Source: JADHLJ01 sp038118725
Lineage (GTDB): Bacteria > Pseudomonadota > Alphaproteobacteria > Thalassobaculales > Thalassobaculaceae
Direction: 5' to 3'
Length of the DNA stretch: 6,152 nucleotides
Assembly: GCA_038118725.1 (NCBI GenBank)
Contig: JAYOIK010000141.1
Coordinates: 1-6,152, forward strand
Position 1 is the first letter of the stretch, and every line of letters begins with the position of its first letter. Below, piece after piece: positions 1-5,143 of the stretch. The notes beneath the pieces were generated by a model. That model had not been told where the DNA came from. It was given only the letters and a program-made list of their open reading frames with translations, and ran no database searches. The position numbers were made by a program, and so were the translations under genes.

Positions 1-65
1 GCCGTTCGCCAGGGCGACGGGGGGTGTGGGGATGGTGTTGTTTCAGGATTGGGCCTTTCCTTAAG

Positions 66-167
66 CCGTCGTCCTGGCGCAAGGCAGGACCTCGCGATGG
101 ACGCCTTTACGGTAGTCGTCTGATCACGTTGAACCGTCCGAGGCCCCGCCGTTCGCCAGGGCGACGG
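66..167. repeat. 102-bp inverted-end intergenic element, copy 1
   Basis: The left end CCGTCGTCCTGGCG (66-79) and right end CGCCAGGGCGACGG (154-167) are inverted copies with one mismatch, which would form a G-U pair in RNA. Further pairings lie inside: CCTCG (90-94) with CGAGG (139-143), and ACGGT (109-113) with ACCGT (133-137). The arms can alternatively form local hairpins, GTCCTG/CAGGAC at 71-90 and one around 150-168. Multi-stem palindromic intergenic elements of this style are common in alphaproteobacteria (recalled knowledge). It could be a small non-autonomous mobile element or a REP-like/transcript-end element. No target-site duplication is evident. A right-end sequence at 7-20 suggests a further copy truncated by the window edge. 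Confidence 0.7.
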
Positions 168-212
168 GGGGTGTGGGGATGGTGTTGTTTCAGGATTGGG
201 CCTTTCCTTAAG

Positions 213-314
213 CCGTCGTCCTGGCGCAAGGCAGGACCTCGCGATGGACGCCTTTACGGTAGTCGTCTGATCACGTTGAACCGTCCGAGGCCCCGCCGTT
301 CGCCAGGGCGACGG
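213..314. repeat. 102-bp inverted-end intergenic element, copy 2
   Basis: This is an identical second copy of the element at 66-167, displaced by exactly 147 bp, with inverted ends at 213-226 and 301-314. The same internal stems are present. It is the last full copy before the unique leader of the enolase-superfamily gene. A run of three G-tracts (313-317, 320-324, 326-328) follows directly at the junction with unique sequence. Confidence 0.7.
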
Positions 315-361
315 GGGAAGGGGGTGGGAAAGTCGTCTCCCCTCGGCTCGCGTTCCTCGGT

Positions 362-378
362 ACACTCGGTGCGAGTGT
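362..378. promoter_or_regulatory. Perfect 7-bp inverted repeat, possible operator
   Basis: ACACTCG-GTG-CGAGTGT is a perfect palindrome with 7-bp arms and a 3-bp centre, about 115 bp before the start codon at 493. The size and symmetry suit a dimeric regulator of the kind that often controls sugar-acid genes (GntR, IclR or LacI families), but no specific family can be assigned. It could instead be an RNA hairpin; only three T follow it, so it is not a good intrinsic terminator. Confidence 0.4.
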
Positions 379-407
379 CGTTTGGGGCATGTGTGGGTCG
401 CGGGGCT

Positions 408-443
408 AGCGCGCCGAGGTCGACGTGGGCTCCGGGGCGCGCT
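408..443. promoter_or_regulatory. 8-bp GC-rich inverted repeat with 20-bp loop
   Basis: AGCGCGCC (408-415) and GGCGCGCT (436-443) are perfect inverted copies around a 20-base loop. If transcribed, they form a very stable stem ending about 40 bases before the ribosome binding site at 482-485. There is no T-tract after it, so intrinsic termination is unlikely. A leader hairpin or a protein-binding site are both possible. Confidence 0.35.
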
Positions 444-492
444 TCCGATATAGGGGAAGGCGCCAATCACCATCCTCCGCTGGAGTACCGCC

Positions 493-1719
493 ATGAAGAT
501 CACCGCCGTCGAAACCGTGCAGGTGGAGGAGTTTTCGAACTTTCTCTGGCTGCGTATCGAGACCGACGAGGGTCTTGTCGGACTTGGCGAGACCGCGCGC
601 AATCCAAACGCGACAGCCGCCTATATTCACGAGACGGCGTCGCCCTATCTGATGGGCAAGTCCCCGCTCGACATCGAACGCCATCATCACGCCTTGCTGG
701 AAACCGTGGGCAATCGCTTCGCCGGTTATCCCAGCCGTAGTATCGAAATGCGCGGAAACTCCGCCGTCGATCTGGCGCTTTGGGACCTCTTCGGCAAGGC
801 GATGGGACAGCCGGTCTGGCGGCTGCTGGGCGGCCTCTGCCGTGACAAGATTCGGATCTACAACACCTGCGCCAGCGCCGATTACAACCGGGTCGCCCGC
901 GATGGCGCCAATACCAAGACGGTCGAGCATGGCGGGCCCGGCAAGCGCGATTTCACGATCTTCGAGGATCTGGAAGCGCAAATGGGAGCGCCGGAGGACC
1001 TGGCGCTTTCGCTCCTGGAAGAGGGCGTGAAGGGCATGAAGATCTGGCCCTTCGATGTCTTCGCCATGCAATCCGGGGGGCACCATATCTCGCTGGAGGA
1101 TCTGCGGACCGGCGTGTCGGTGATTGAACGGATACGCAAGGCCGTCGGCGACAAGATGGACATCATGATGGAGTACCACGCGCTCTGGCGACTACCACAG
1201 ATTTGCCAGATCGCCCGGGCGCTGGATGACTTCGATATCTATTGGCACGAGGACCCGGTGCCGATGCACCGTTTCGATGACCTGGAGCGTTTCAAGCAGT
1301 CGACCACCGGACGGGTGACCGGATCGGAGAATCTCGGCACCAAGACCTGGTATATCGAGGCGTTCGAGCGCGGCGCGATCGATGTCGCGCATTTCGATCT
1401 CTGCTGGATCGGCGGCCTGACCGAGGGCCGCAAGATCGCCGCCATCGCCGAGGCCTATGAACGTCCGATCGCGCCACATGACTGTGTCGGCCCGGTGACC
1501 CTGGCGGCCAGCACGCATCTCGTGTGCTCGGCGCGAAACGGGCTTATCCAGGAAACCGTCCGAGCCTTTACCAGGGGCTACTATCGGGATATCGCGACCG
1601 AACTGCCGCTGATCGCCGATGGTTTCATCACCCCGACCAGCACGCCGGGCATGGGATTGGATCTGGTGCCTGGATTCACCCGGCGCGCGGATGCGACGGT
1701 GCGTCGGAGCACTGTCTAG
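493..1719 (+). CDS. Mandelate racemase/muconate lactonizing enzyme family protein (sugar-acid dehydratase or racemase)
   Basis: A 408-residue enolase-superfamily enzyme of normal length for the family. The N-terminal capping domain covers about residues 1-120 and includes the GxxGLGE segment near 27-33 and the ALWDLFGKAMGQPV segment at 95-108. The (beta/alpha) barrel follows. Catalytic features visible are Lys183 in KIWPFD, metal ligands Glu227, Glu253 (WHEDP) and Glu279 (GSEN), the Asp302/His329 base dyad (His in APHDCVGPV), and Glu354 (IQET). Family knowledge: these enzymes abstract the proton alpha to a carboxylate, usually for dehydration or epimerisation of sugar acids. The first metal ligand sits in an E-Y-H motif instead of the usual D-x-N/H, and the first Lys of the classic KxK is replaced (Gly181, with Lys180 next to it). 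The start is supported by GGAG 7 bases upstream. The exact substrate is unknown; the nearby deoxyarabonate dehydratase makes a pentonate plausible by inference. Confidence 0.93.
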   Translation: MKITAVETVQVEEFSNFLWLRIETDEGLVGLGETARNPNATAAYIHETASPYLMGKSPLDIERHHHALLETVGNRFAGYPSRSIEMRGNSAVDLALWDLFGKAMGQPVWRLLGGLCRDKIRIYNTCASADYNRVARDGANTKTVEHGGPGKRDFTIFEDLEAQMGAPEDLALSLLEEGVKGMKIWPFDVFAMQSGGHHISLEDLRTGVSVIERIRKAVGDKMDIMMEYHALWRLPQICQIARALDDFDIYWHEDPVPMHRFDDLERFKQSTTGRVTGSENLGTKTWYIEAFERGAIDVAHFDLCWIGGLTEGRKIAAIAEAYERPIAPHDCVGPVTLAASTHLVCSARNGLIQETVRAFTRGYYRDIATELPLIADGFITPTSTPGMGLDLVPGFTRRADATVRRSTV

Positions 1720-1733
1720 GAGAGGCGCCTAGA
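1715..1733. terminator. Palindrome spanning both convergent stop codons
   Basis: TCTAGG (1715-1720) and CCTAGA (1728-1733) are perfect inverted copies around a 7-base centre, and AGGCGCCT (1723-1730) is a second palindrome nested inside. The TAG stops of the plus-strand gene (1717-1719) and the minus-strand gene (1731-1729) occupy mirror positions within it. A bidirectional transcript-end hairpin is possible, but there is no T-tract on either side, so terminator function is an inference. Confidence 0.35.
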
Positions 1734-2550
1734 GGCCGGCGTCGCCTTCCCAGAAGTCCTTGTTGAGCGACTTCAGCAACTCGTCATGGGTCTTCTCGAG
1801 ACAGCCGCGTAGGCGGACCTTGTAGCCGTTATCCGCGTAGAATTTGCACCGCTCATAGGTATCTCGGGCGCTGTCGACACCATCCGGAGCCAGCTCCCGG
1901 ATCAGGGACTGACCGATCGATTTATCCCAGACGTTGTTCCGAACCGCGGCGGGCGCGATACCCTCGGGCGGGAGCAGATTGATCAGCCGGCTCATGATGA
2001 CCGCGGCATCGGCCCTGGGGTTGGAGCGCTCGAAGAAACCCTCGGCGGCGAAACGGCGCGGGCCGGTGGCGGTCTCCAGATCGTCTTGCTCGTGAACATT
2101 CGCCATGCCCTCGGGCAGACGCGGGACCAGGGCAACGTGACGCGGCACGATCACCGAGACGGATTTGGCGTTAAGCGAGGCGAGCCGCCGCTGATCCAGG
2201 CTGACCTTGACCGAGGTGTATTCGCCCTCGCTTTCGAACTCTAGCAGGCCGGTCCCCGAGAATGTCGCGGTCTTGCCGTCGGTTTGATCGACGATCAGTG
2301 CCAAATCCCCGGCCCCGGCGAGGTCGTAGCGCTGACCGGCGGTAGGCCGCGGGCGCTTTTCCTGCATGCAGAACGCGCTGAAGAACCCGGTGCAGGTCCC
2401 GTCGACGCAGTTGAGCGGCGTCGGTTGCTTGGTCGCGATCAGGCCCAGAACCTGGGGCGGCTCGTCATTGGCGGCAAGGGCCGGTGAGGCGGCGCCGAAC
2501 GAAAGACACAGGGTTAGCGCGGCGGCGAGAAACGCGACTCCAGGCTTCAT
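1729..2550 (-). CDS. Exported protein of unknown function, 273 residues
   Basis: I do not recognise the family. The chosen start (ATG at 2550) gives a clear Sec signal peptide: Met-Lys, a hydrophobic stretch at about residues 5-22, and an ALA-A cleavage site near residue 26. AAGGA lies 8 bases upstream. An in-frame ATG at 2586 would add 12 residues and put the ribosome binding site inside the gene, so it is less likely. The mature part has five cysteines (48, 53, 61, 235, 250), which could form disulfides in the periplasm: three clustered near the N-terminus and two near the C-terminus. The middle, about 75-145, looks beta-rich; the C-terminal 80 residues look helical. No lipobox is present. 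A TATATT hexamer at 2601-2596 (minus) could be a -10 element, with TTGACG too far upstream (22 bp) to be a normal partner. It lies about 100 bp downstream of the 97-residue gene and may be transcribed with it. Confidence 0.82.
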   Translation of the reverse strand: MKPGVAFLAAALTLCLSFGAASPALAANDEPPQVLGLIATKQPTPLNCVDGTCTGFFSAFCMQEKRPRPTAGQRYDLAGAGDLALIVDQTDGKTATFSGTGLLEFESEGEYTSVKVSLDQRRLASLNAKSVSVIVPRHVALVPRLPEGMANVHEQDDLETATGPRRFAAEGFFERSNPRADAAVIMSRLINLLPPEGIAPAAVRNNVWDKSIGQSLIRELAPDGVDSARDTYERCKFYADNGYKVRLRGCLEKTHDELLKSLNKDFWEGDAGL

Positions 2551-2650
2551 GGCCAAAATCCTTCCCTGAGAAGGGACGCGGTGCATTCATCCGAAAATAT
2601 AGCCTCTCACGGGGCGGTTTTGTCGTCAAATCCGCAAGCCGTGGCGTCAT

Positions 2651-2944
2651 TCACAGTGTGGTGAAATCCCGTTTCGGTAAGCACGCGGCTTCATCTTGGA
2701 TTAACGCCGCTTCCAAGATTTCCCAGTCCCGTGGGTCGACCTTGTGGGTGAGGGTCAGGCCGGGTCGTGATTGATAAGTTAATCTCAACGCTACACGGCG
2801 ATACACCGGACGGGATGTTCCATCCACCGGAATAGACTCGGTTTCAAGCGTATGCCTGCCCGGAGGTATGGGCGCGTCGAGCCCGATCAATGCCGTGGGA
2901 CGATTGAAGCCAATGGCCTGGGTTAAATAGTTTTCGAAAGGCAT
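2651..2944 (-). CDS. Hypothetical protein, 97 residues
   Basis: I do not recognise it. The preferred start is the ATG at 2944, only 2 bases after the stop codon of the zinc-ribbon gene, a spacing typical of translational coupling. A weak GAAG lies about 7 bases upstream, inside that gene. A longer version from a GTG at 3040 (129 residues) would overlap the whole CxxC-bearing end of the zinc-ribbon gene and is less likely. The product is soluble, without a signal peptide or membrane segment. It has a beta-strand-like middle (residues 45-68, alternating Arg/Val/Leu) and an acidic helical tail at about 72-88 with a single Cys (88). A phrase like PPGRHTLETESIPVDGTSRP suggests a small beta-sandwich, but this is only an impression. 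Coding status is moderately supported by position and by the absence of another good frame. Confidence 0.5.
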   Translation of the reverse strand: MPFENYLTQAIGFNRPTALIGLDAPIPPGRHTLETESIPVDGTSRPVYRRVALRLTYQSRPGLTLTHKVDPRDWEILEAALIQDEAACLPKRDFTTL

Positions 2945-2946
2945 GG

Positions 2947-3138
2947 CTATCTTCGAGACGAGGAAATCGTGCTTATCGGGACGCCATTGCGCCAAGTTCC
3001 CGAACTCTTGCAGCGCGTGCAAACCCGGTGGCCGGCCCACTCACTAAGGAATACAATGTCGCAGCGCAGGCACCGCCGGTTTTTGGGCGGCGCGATGCGG
3101 ACTTCGCTTTCCTCGTCATTCGCTGATTTCCGATTCAT
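2947..3138 (-). CDS. Small zinc-ribbon protein (CxxC-13-CxxC), 63 residues
   Basis: Cys23-x2-Cys26 and Cys40-x2-Cys43, 13 residues apart, form a typical four-cysteine zinc site. The surrounding pattern R-R-C-L-R-C, then F-L-S-E-W-x-G-x-R-x-C-x-R-C-K, matches a small conserved alphaproteobacterial zinc-ribbon type that I recall, usually 60-70 residues and of unknown function. The N-terminal 20 residues are polar and probably flexible. ATG occurs twice in a row (3141 and 3138). GAGG sits 5 bases before the second and only 2 before the first, so 3138 is preferred. An open frame continues upstream to 3243 but would overlap the preceding gene. The start lies 47 bp after the stop of the cysteine-rich repeat protein gene, so the two are probably cotranscribed. 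A nucleic-acid-binding or structural role is possible; none is shown. Confidence 0.72.
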   Translation of the reverse strand: MNRKSANDEESEVRIAPPKNRRCLRCDIVFLSEWAGHRVCTRCKSSGTWRNGVPISTISSSRR

Positions 3139-3185
3139 CATTTCCTCATTAGATTTGGTTCGCGATGGCCCGAACGGCTGGGGAC

Positions 3186-3971
3186 TCATAACCGAGTTTG
3201 TGGCACGCAGGCTCCACCCCGTCGCCGAAATTTTCGGTCGCATTCACAATAATTGACAGAATAATTGAGATGGGCGTTCTCCGGCACCACCACCGCATTA
3301 CAGGATGTGCCGCTGATTCGAAAACCACGATGGCAGCGCCAGCCCAGGCGCATGGACGATGCATGAAAATAGGCGTTCTCCGGAACTTTCACCGCAACGC
3401 ATTTCTCCTTGGCGCGCCTATATCCGCGCTCGCACTCCCAGCTGCTGCCATTGTAGCTTTCGACGATAAACCCGTTCTCCGGAACCACCACCGCGTCGCA
3501 TGCTTGGTGCGTGGCGCGAAACCCGCGCCTACAGTTCCAACCGTCGCCTCGGTCATTCAAGTAGCCATTCGCGGGTACCTTGATGGCCGCGCAGACTTTG
3601 TCCTTCAGCTTGTAACCGCGCTCGCAAACCCATCGGTTGCCAGATGCGCCCAGATAAGCGTTCGACGGGATGTTGATCTTCTCGCATCGCAGGTTGGTTT
3701 CCTGGAATCCACGACGGCACTCCCAGCCCTTGCCGTAACCGGCCCCGGCTAGGATGGCATTCGCGGGCACCTGGATCGCGGCGCAAGCCTCACCAGATTT
3801 CTTGTAACCGACATCACAGCTCCATCCGGCGCGATAGGCGTTCGCATGTCCGTTCTTCGGCGCGGTTGAGTTAGTTGATTGGGCATGGGTTAGACCGGTG
3901 CTCAACGAGAATACAATGACACCCAGAAAAGTGACAAGGAATACTCGCCACCAGGGCCTCGTGCTGTTCAT
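3186..3971 (-). CDS. Secreted cysteine-rich protein with seven ~33-residue W-x-C-x-RGF/Y repeats
   Basis: A 261-residue protein with a signal peptide: basic start, hydrophobic 11-28, probable cleavage after THA at residue 30. The rest is seven tandem repeats (about 38-66, 67-99, 100-130, 131-161, 162-194, 195-227, 228-258). The consensus is V-P-x-N-A/G-x-L, a variable 6-10 residue loop, W-x-C-x-R-G-F/Y, 6-7 residues, then C-x-A-V/I. Each repeat has one Cys pair 11 residues apart (52/63, 85/96, 117/128, 147/158, 180/191, 213/224, 244/255), so one disulfide per repeat is likely after export. The first repeat lacks the leading V-P, and the last has Cys242 in place of the conserved Trp. I recall similar repeats in other secreted bacterial proteins but no assigned function; an extracellular binding or surface role is an inference. 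GGAG lies 8 bases before the ATG. It is first in the minus-strand block, behind an AT-rich upstream region. Confidence 0.85.
   Translation of the reverse strand: MNSTRPWWRVFLVTFLGVIVFSLSTGLTHAQSTNSTAPKNGHANAYRAGWSCDVGYKKSGEACAAIQVPANAILAGAGYGKGWECRRGFQETNLRCEKINIPSNAYLGASGNRWVCERGYKLKDKVCAAIKVPANGYLNDRGDGWNCRRGFRATHQACDAVVVPENGFIVESYNGSSWECERGYRRAKEKCVAVKVPENAYFHASSMRLGWRCHRGFRISGTSCNAVVVPENAHLNYSVNYCECDRKFRRRGGACVPQTRL
3273..3482 (-). repeat. 99-bp-period DNA repeat in the last three protein repeats
   Basis: The sequence CGTTCTCCGG, followed by a similar C/A-rich stretch, recurs at about 3275, 3374 and 3473, exactly 99 bp (33 codons) apart. On the coding strand it encodes the VPENA/G start of repeats 5-7. 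The earlier repeats (2-4) have diverged more and vary in length, so repeats 5-7 appear to be the youngest duplications in this gene. Confidence 0.6.
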
Positions 3972-4192
3972 GTTTGGGGCTCCAGGGATTGTCGCGCCGC
4001 TTCAGCGCACTCAATACATGGGGGATAATTAAAAATTTTCAATCAAATCGCACATTTTTTATGCCGACGGATAAATGTTTTCCATATTTACGAACTATAA
4101 AAAATAAAAATAATATACTCGCGGGGTGATTTTCAAATATTTTAACCTGTTTTCGCGGCATCTCCCAAGGGTGCACGGTAGGCCGCGCGTTC
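3972..4192. promoter_or_regulatory. AT-rich intergenic region between repeat-protein gene and dehydratase gene
   Basis: The stretch 4025-4150 is far richer in A/T than anything else in the window, including A/T runs at 4098-4118 and 4029-4040. It must hold the promoter of the minus-strand gene starting at 3971 and the transcript end of the dehydratase gene that stops at 4193. On the minus strand, TTGATT followed by an A/T-rich segment lies near 4048-4025, but no properly spaced -35/-10 pair stands out. Binding of a nucleoid (xenogeneic-silencing type) protein is possible by composition. No gene is supported inside. Confidence 0.45.
4154..4187 (-). terminator. 6-bp GC inverted repeat after the dehydratase gene, weak terminator candidate
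   Basis: CGCGGC (4154-4159) and GCCGCG (4182-4187) are perfect inverted copies around a 22-base loop, starting 6 bases after the dehydratase stop codon in the direction of transcription. The bases following on the minus strand are AAAACAGG rather than a U-run; T-rich sequence comes only about 45 bases later. The loop is large, so this is a weak candidate for intrinsic termination and may only protect the transcript 3' end. Confidence 0.25.
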
Positions 4193-5110
4193 TTATTTTC
4201 CCCAGCGCGCCGCGATCAGGTCGTGTTGCCGCGCCATCGCCAGCAAGGTCTCGCGGGTCGGCGCGTCGAGCGGGGTGAGTGGGTGCCGCACAGCGTCTGA
4301 TTTGATCACGCCGCCTTCCATCATCACGGTCTTGCAGGCGCGCAGCCCGCATTGCCGGTTCTCCAGATTGATCAGGGGTAGCATCCGGTTATAGCCGGCT
4401 TCGGCGGCGGCGCGGTCACCGGCGAGGTGGTCCATGACGATCGGCCGGATCTTCTCGCAGGCCAGCGCGCTGGTCATGGTTCCGGTGGCGCCGGCGTCGA
4501 GATCCGCCAGCAGCGTGATTCCCTCCTCGCCGTCGAAGGGGCCGTCGATATGCTCTCCCGCCGCCGCGATCAGCGCGCGCAGCTTGCCGGCCGTGCCCGG
4601 GGTTTCGATCTTGAAATAGGACACCGTCGGCAACTCCCTGGCCATGCGCGCCAAGAGCGGGATCGACAGCGTTACGCCGGAGAGCGGCGCGTCCTGAATC
4701 ATGATCGGAATGTCGATGGCGTCGGCGAGTGCCGCGAAATGCTCATACACGCCATCGTCGGAGGCGCGGAGCAGCGCGCCGTGATAGGGCGGCATCATCA
4801 TCACCATCGCCGCGCCCTGCTCGGCGGCTCGGCGGCAACGCTCGACCGCGATGGCGGTGCTGAAATGGCTGCAGGTCGCGATCACCGGCACGCGACCATC
4901 GGTGTGCTCCATGCAGACGGTTTGCAGGATCTCGCGCTCGGCGTCGGAGAGCAGAAACTGCTCGGAGTAGTTCGCCAGAATGCAGATCCCGTCGACCCCC
5001 TGATCGATCATGCAGTCGATGACGCGCCTTTGGCCGTCGAGATCGAGGCCACCGTCCTCGTTGAAGGGCGTCGGAACGATCGGAAAGATGCCGGTATAAG
5101 GGGGGCTCAT
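4193..5110 (-). CDS. L-2-keto-3-deoxyarabonate dehydratase (DHDPS/NAL family)
   Basis: A 305-residue class I aldolase-fold enzyme of normal family length. The Schiff-base lysine is Lys167 in Y-F-K-I-E-T-P-G, and the active-site tyrosine is Tyr109 in MPPYHGA. The usual GTTGE-type substrate-carboxylate loop is replaced by ILANYSEQF (44-52). Other features that, from memory, match the Azospirillum brasilense L-KDA dehydratase are IPIMIQDAPLSG (134-145), GPFDGEEGITLLADLDAGAT (190-209) and PLINLENRQ (245-253). Known reaction of that enzyme: L-2-keto-3-deoxyarabonate to 2,5-dioxopentanoate, in non-phosphorylative L-arabinose catabolism. A related keto-deoxy sugar acid remains possible. The start is supported by GAGGA 7 bases before the ATG. 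The gene follows the oxygenase gene by 33 bp on the same strand, so the two are probably cotranscribed. No semialdehyde dehydrogenase or transporter is in the window. Confidence 0.87.
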   Translation of the reverse strand: MSPPYTGIFPIVPTPFNEDGGLDLDGQRRVIDCMIDQGVDGICILANYSEQFLLSDAEREILQTVCMEHTDGRVPVIATCSHFSTAIAVERCRRAAEQGAAMVMMMPPYHGALLRASDDGVYEHFAALADAIDIPIMIQDAPLSGVTLSIPLLARMARELPTVSYFKIETPGTAGKLRALIAAAGEHIDGPFDGEEGITLLADLDAGATGTMTSALACEKIRPIVMDHLAGDRAAAEAGYNRMLPLINLENRQCGLRACKTVMMEGGVIKSDAVRHPLTPLDAPTRETLLAMARQHDLIAARWGK

Positions 5111-5143
5111 CGCTTGGTCCTCGGGCGCTCGGTTTCGGTTCGG

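Larger units (their letters stand above)
1..317. repeat. 147-bp perfect tandem repeat, about 2.16 copies
   Basis: Bases 1-147 and 148-294 are identical, and 295-317 repeats the first 23 bases of the unit before diverging. Because 147 is a multiple of 3, an open frame runs through both copies as a repeated 49-residue block. That block has no codon-usage or domain support, so I treat it as non-coding. The window opens inside the array, so more copies may lie to the left. The perfect identity implies a recent duplication or active homogenisation. Each period consists of a 102-bp inverted-end element plus a 45-bp G/T-rich spacer. Confidence 0.95.
318..492 (+). promoter_or_regulatory. Leader/promoter region of the enolase-superfamily gene
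   Basis: This is unique sequence between the tandem repeat and the start codon at 493. It holds two inverted repeats (listed separately) and a weak AT-rich hexamer region (GATATA at 447-452) that could be a -10 element. I found no convincing -35, so no promoter is assigned. The ribosome binding site is GGAG at 482-485, 7 bases before the ATG. No RNA gene or protein-coding stretch can be supported here. Confidence 0.4.

Noticed and set aside
312..328. G-quadruplex at the end of the tandem repeat
   Set aside because: Only three G-tracts of three or more are present with short loops, so the canonical four-tract pattern is not met without splitting a five-G run.
24..740. Open frame of 238 codons through the tandem repeat and into the enolase-superfamily gene
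   Set aside because: It is open only because the 147-bp unit is a multiple of three. It overlaps the start of a well-supported gene in another frame and has no domain or ribosome binding site support.
406..1179. 257-codon minus-strand open frame opposite the enolase-superfamily gene
   Set aside because: Shadow of a gene whose catalytic residues are all intact on the plus strand; no ribosome binding site or family resemblance.
2596..2629. Promoter for the 273-residue exported protein (TTGACG ... TATATT)
   Set aside because: The two hexamers are 22 bp apart, outside the usual 16-18 bp spacing for a housekeeping sigma factor promoter.
2945..3040. GTG start at 3040 for the 97-residue protein
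   Set aside because: It overlaps most of the conserved CxxC half of the zinc-ribbon gene; the ATG at 2944 with a 2-bp gap is the simpler reading, though the longer form is not excluded.
3139..3243. N-terminal extension of the zinc-ribbon protein to an ATG at 3243
   Set aside because: It would overlap the end of the repeat-protein gene by 58 bp and adds residues without family resemblance, while GAGG is well placed for the start at 3138.
4095..4352. 85-codon minus-strand open frame across the dehydratase stop and AT-rich region
   Set aside because: Overlaps the C-terminal coding part of the dehydratase in another frame and ends in low-complexity Tyr/Phe codons from the AT-rich tract.
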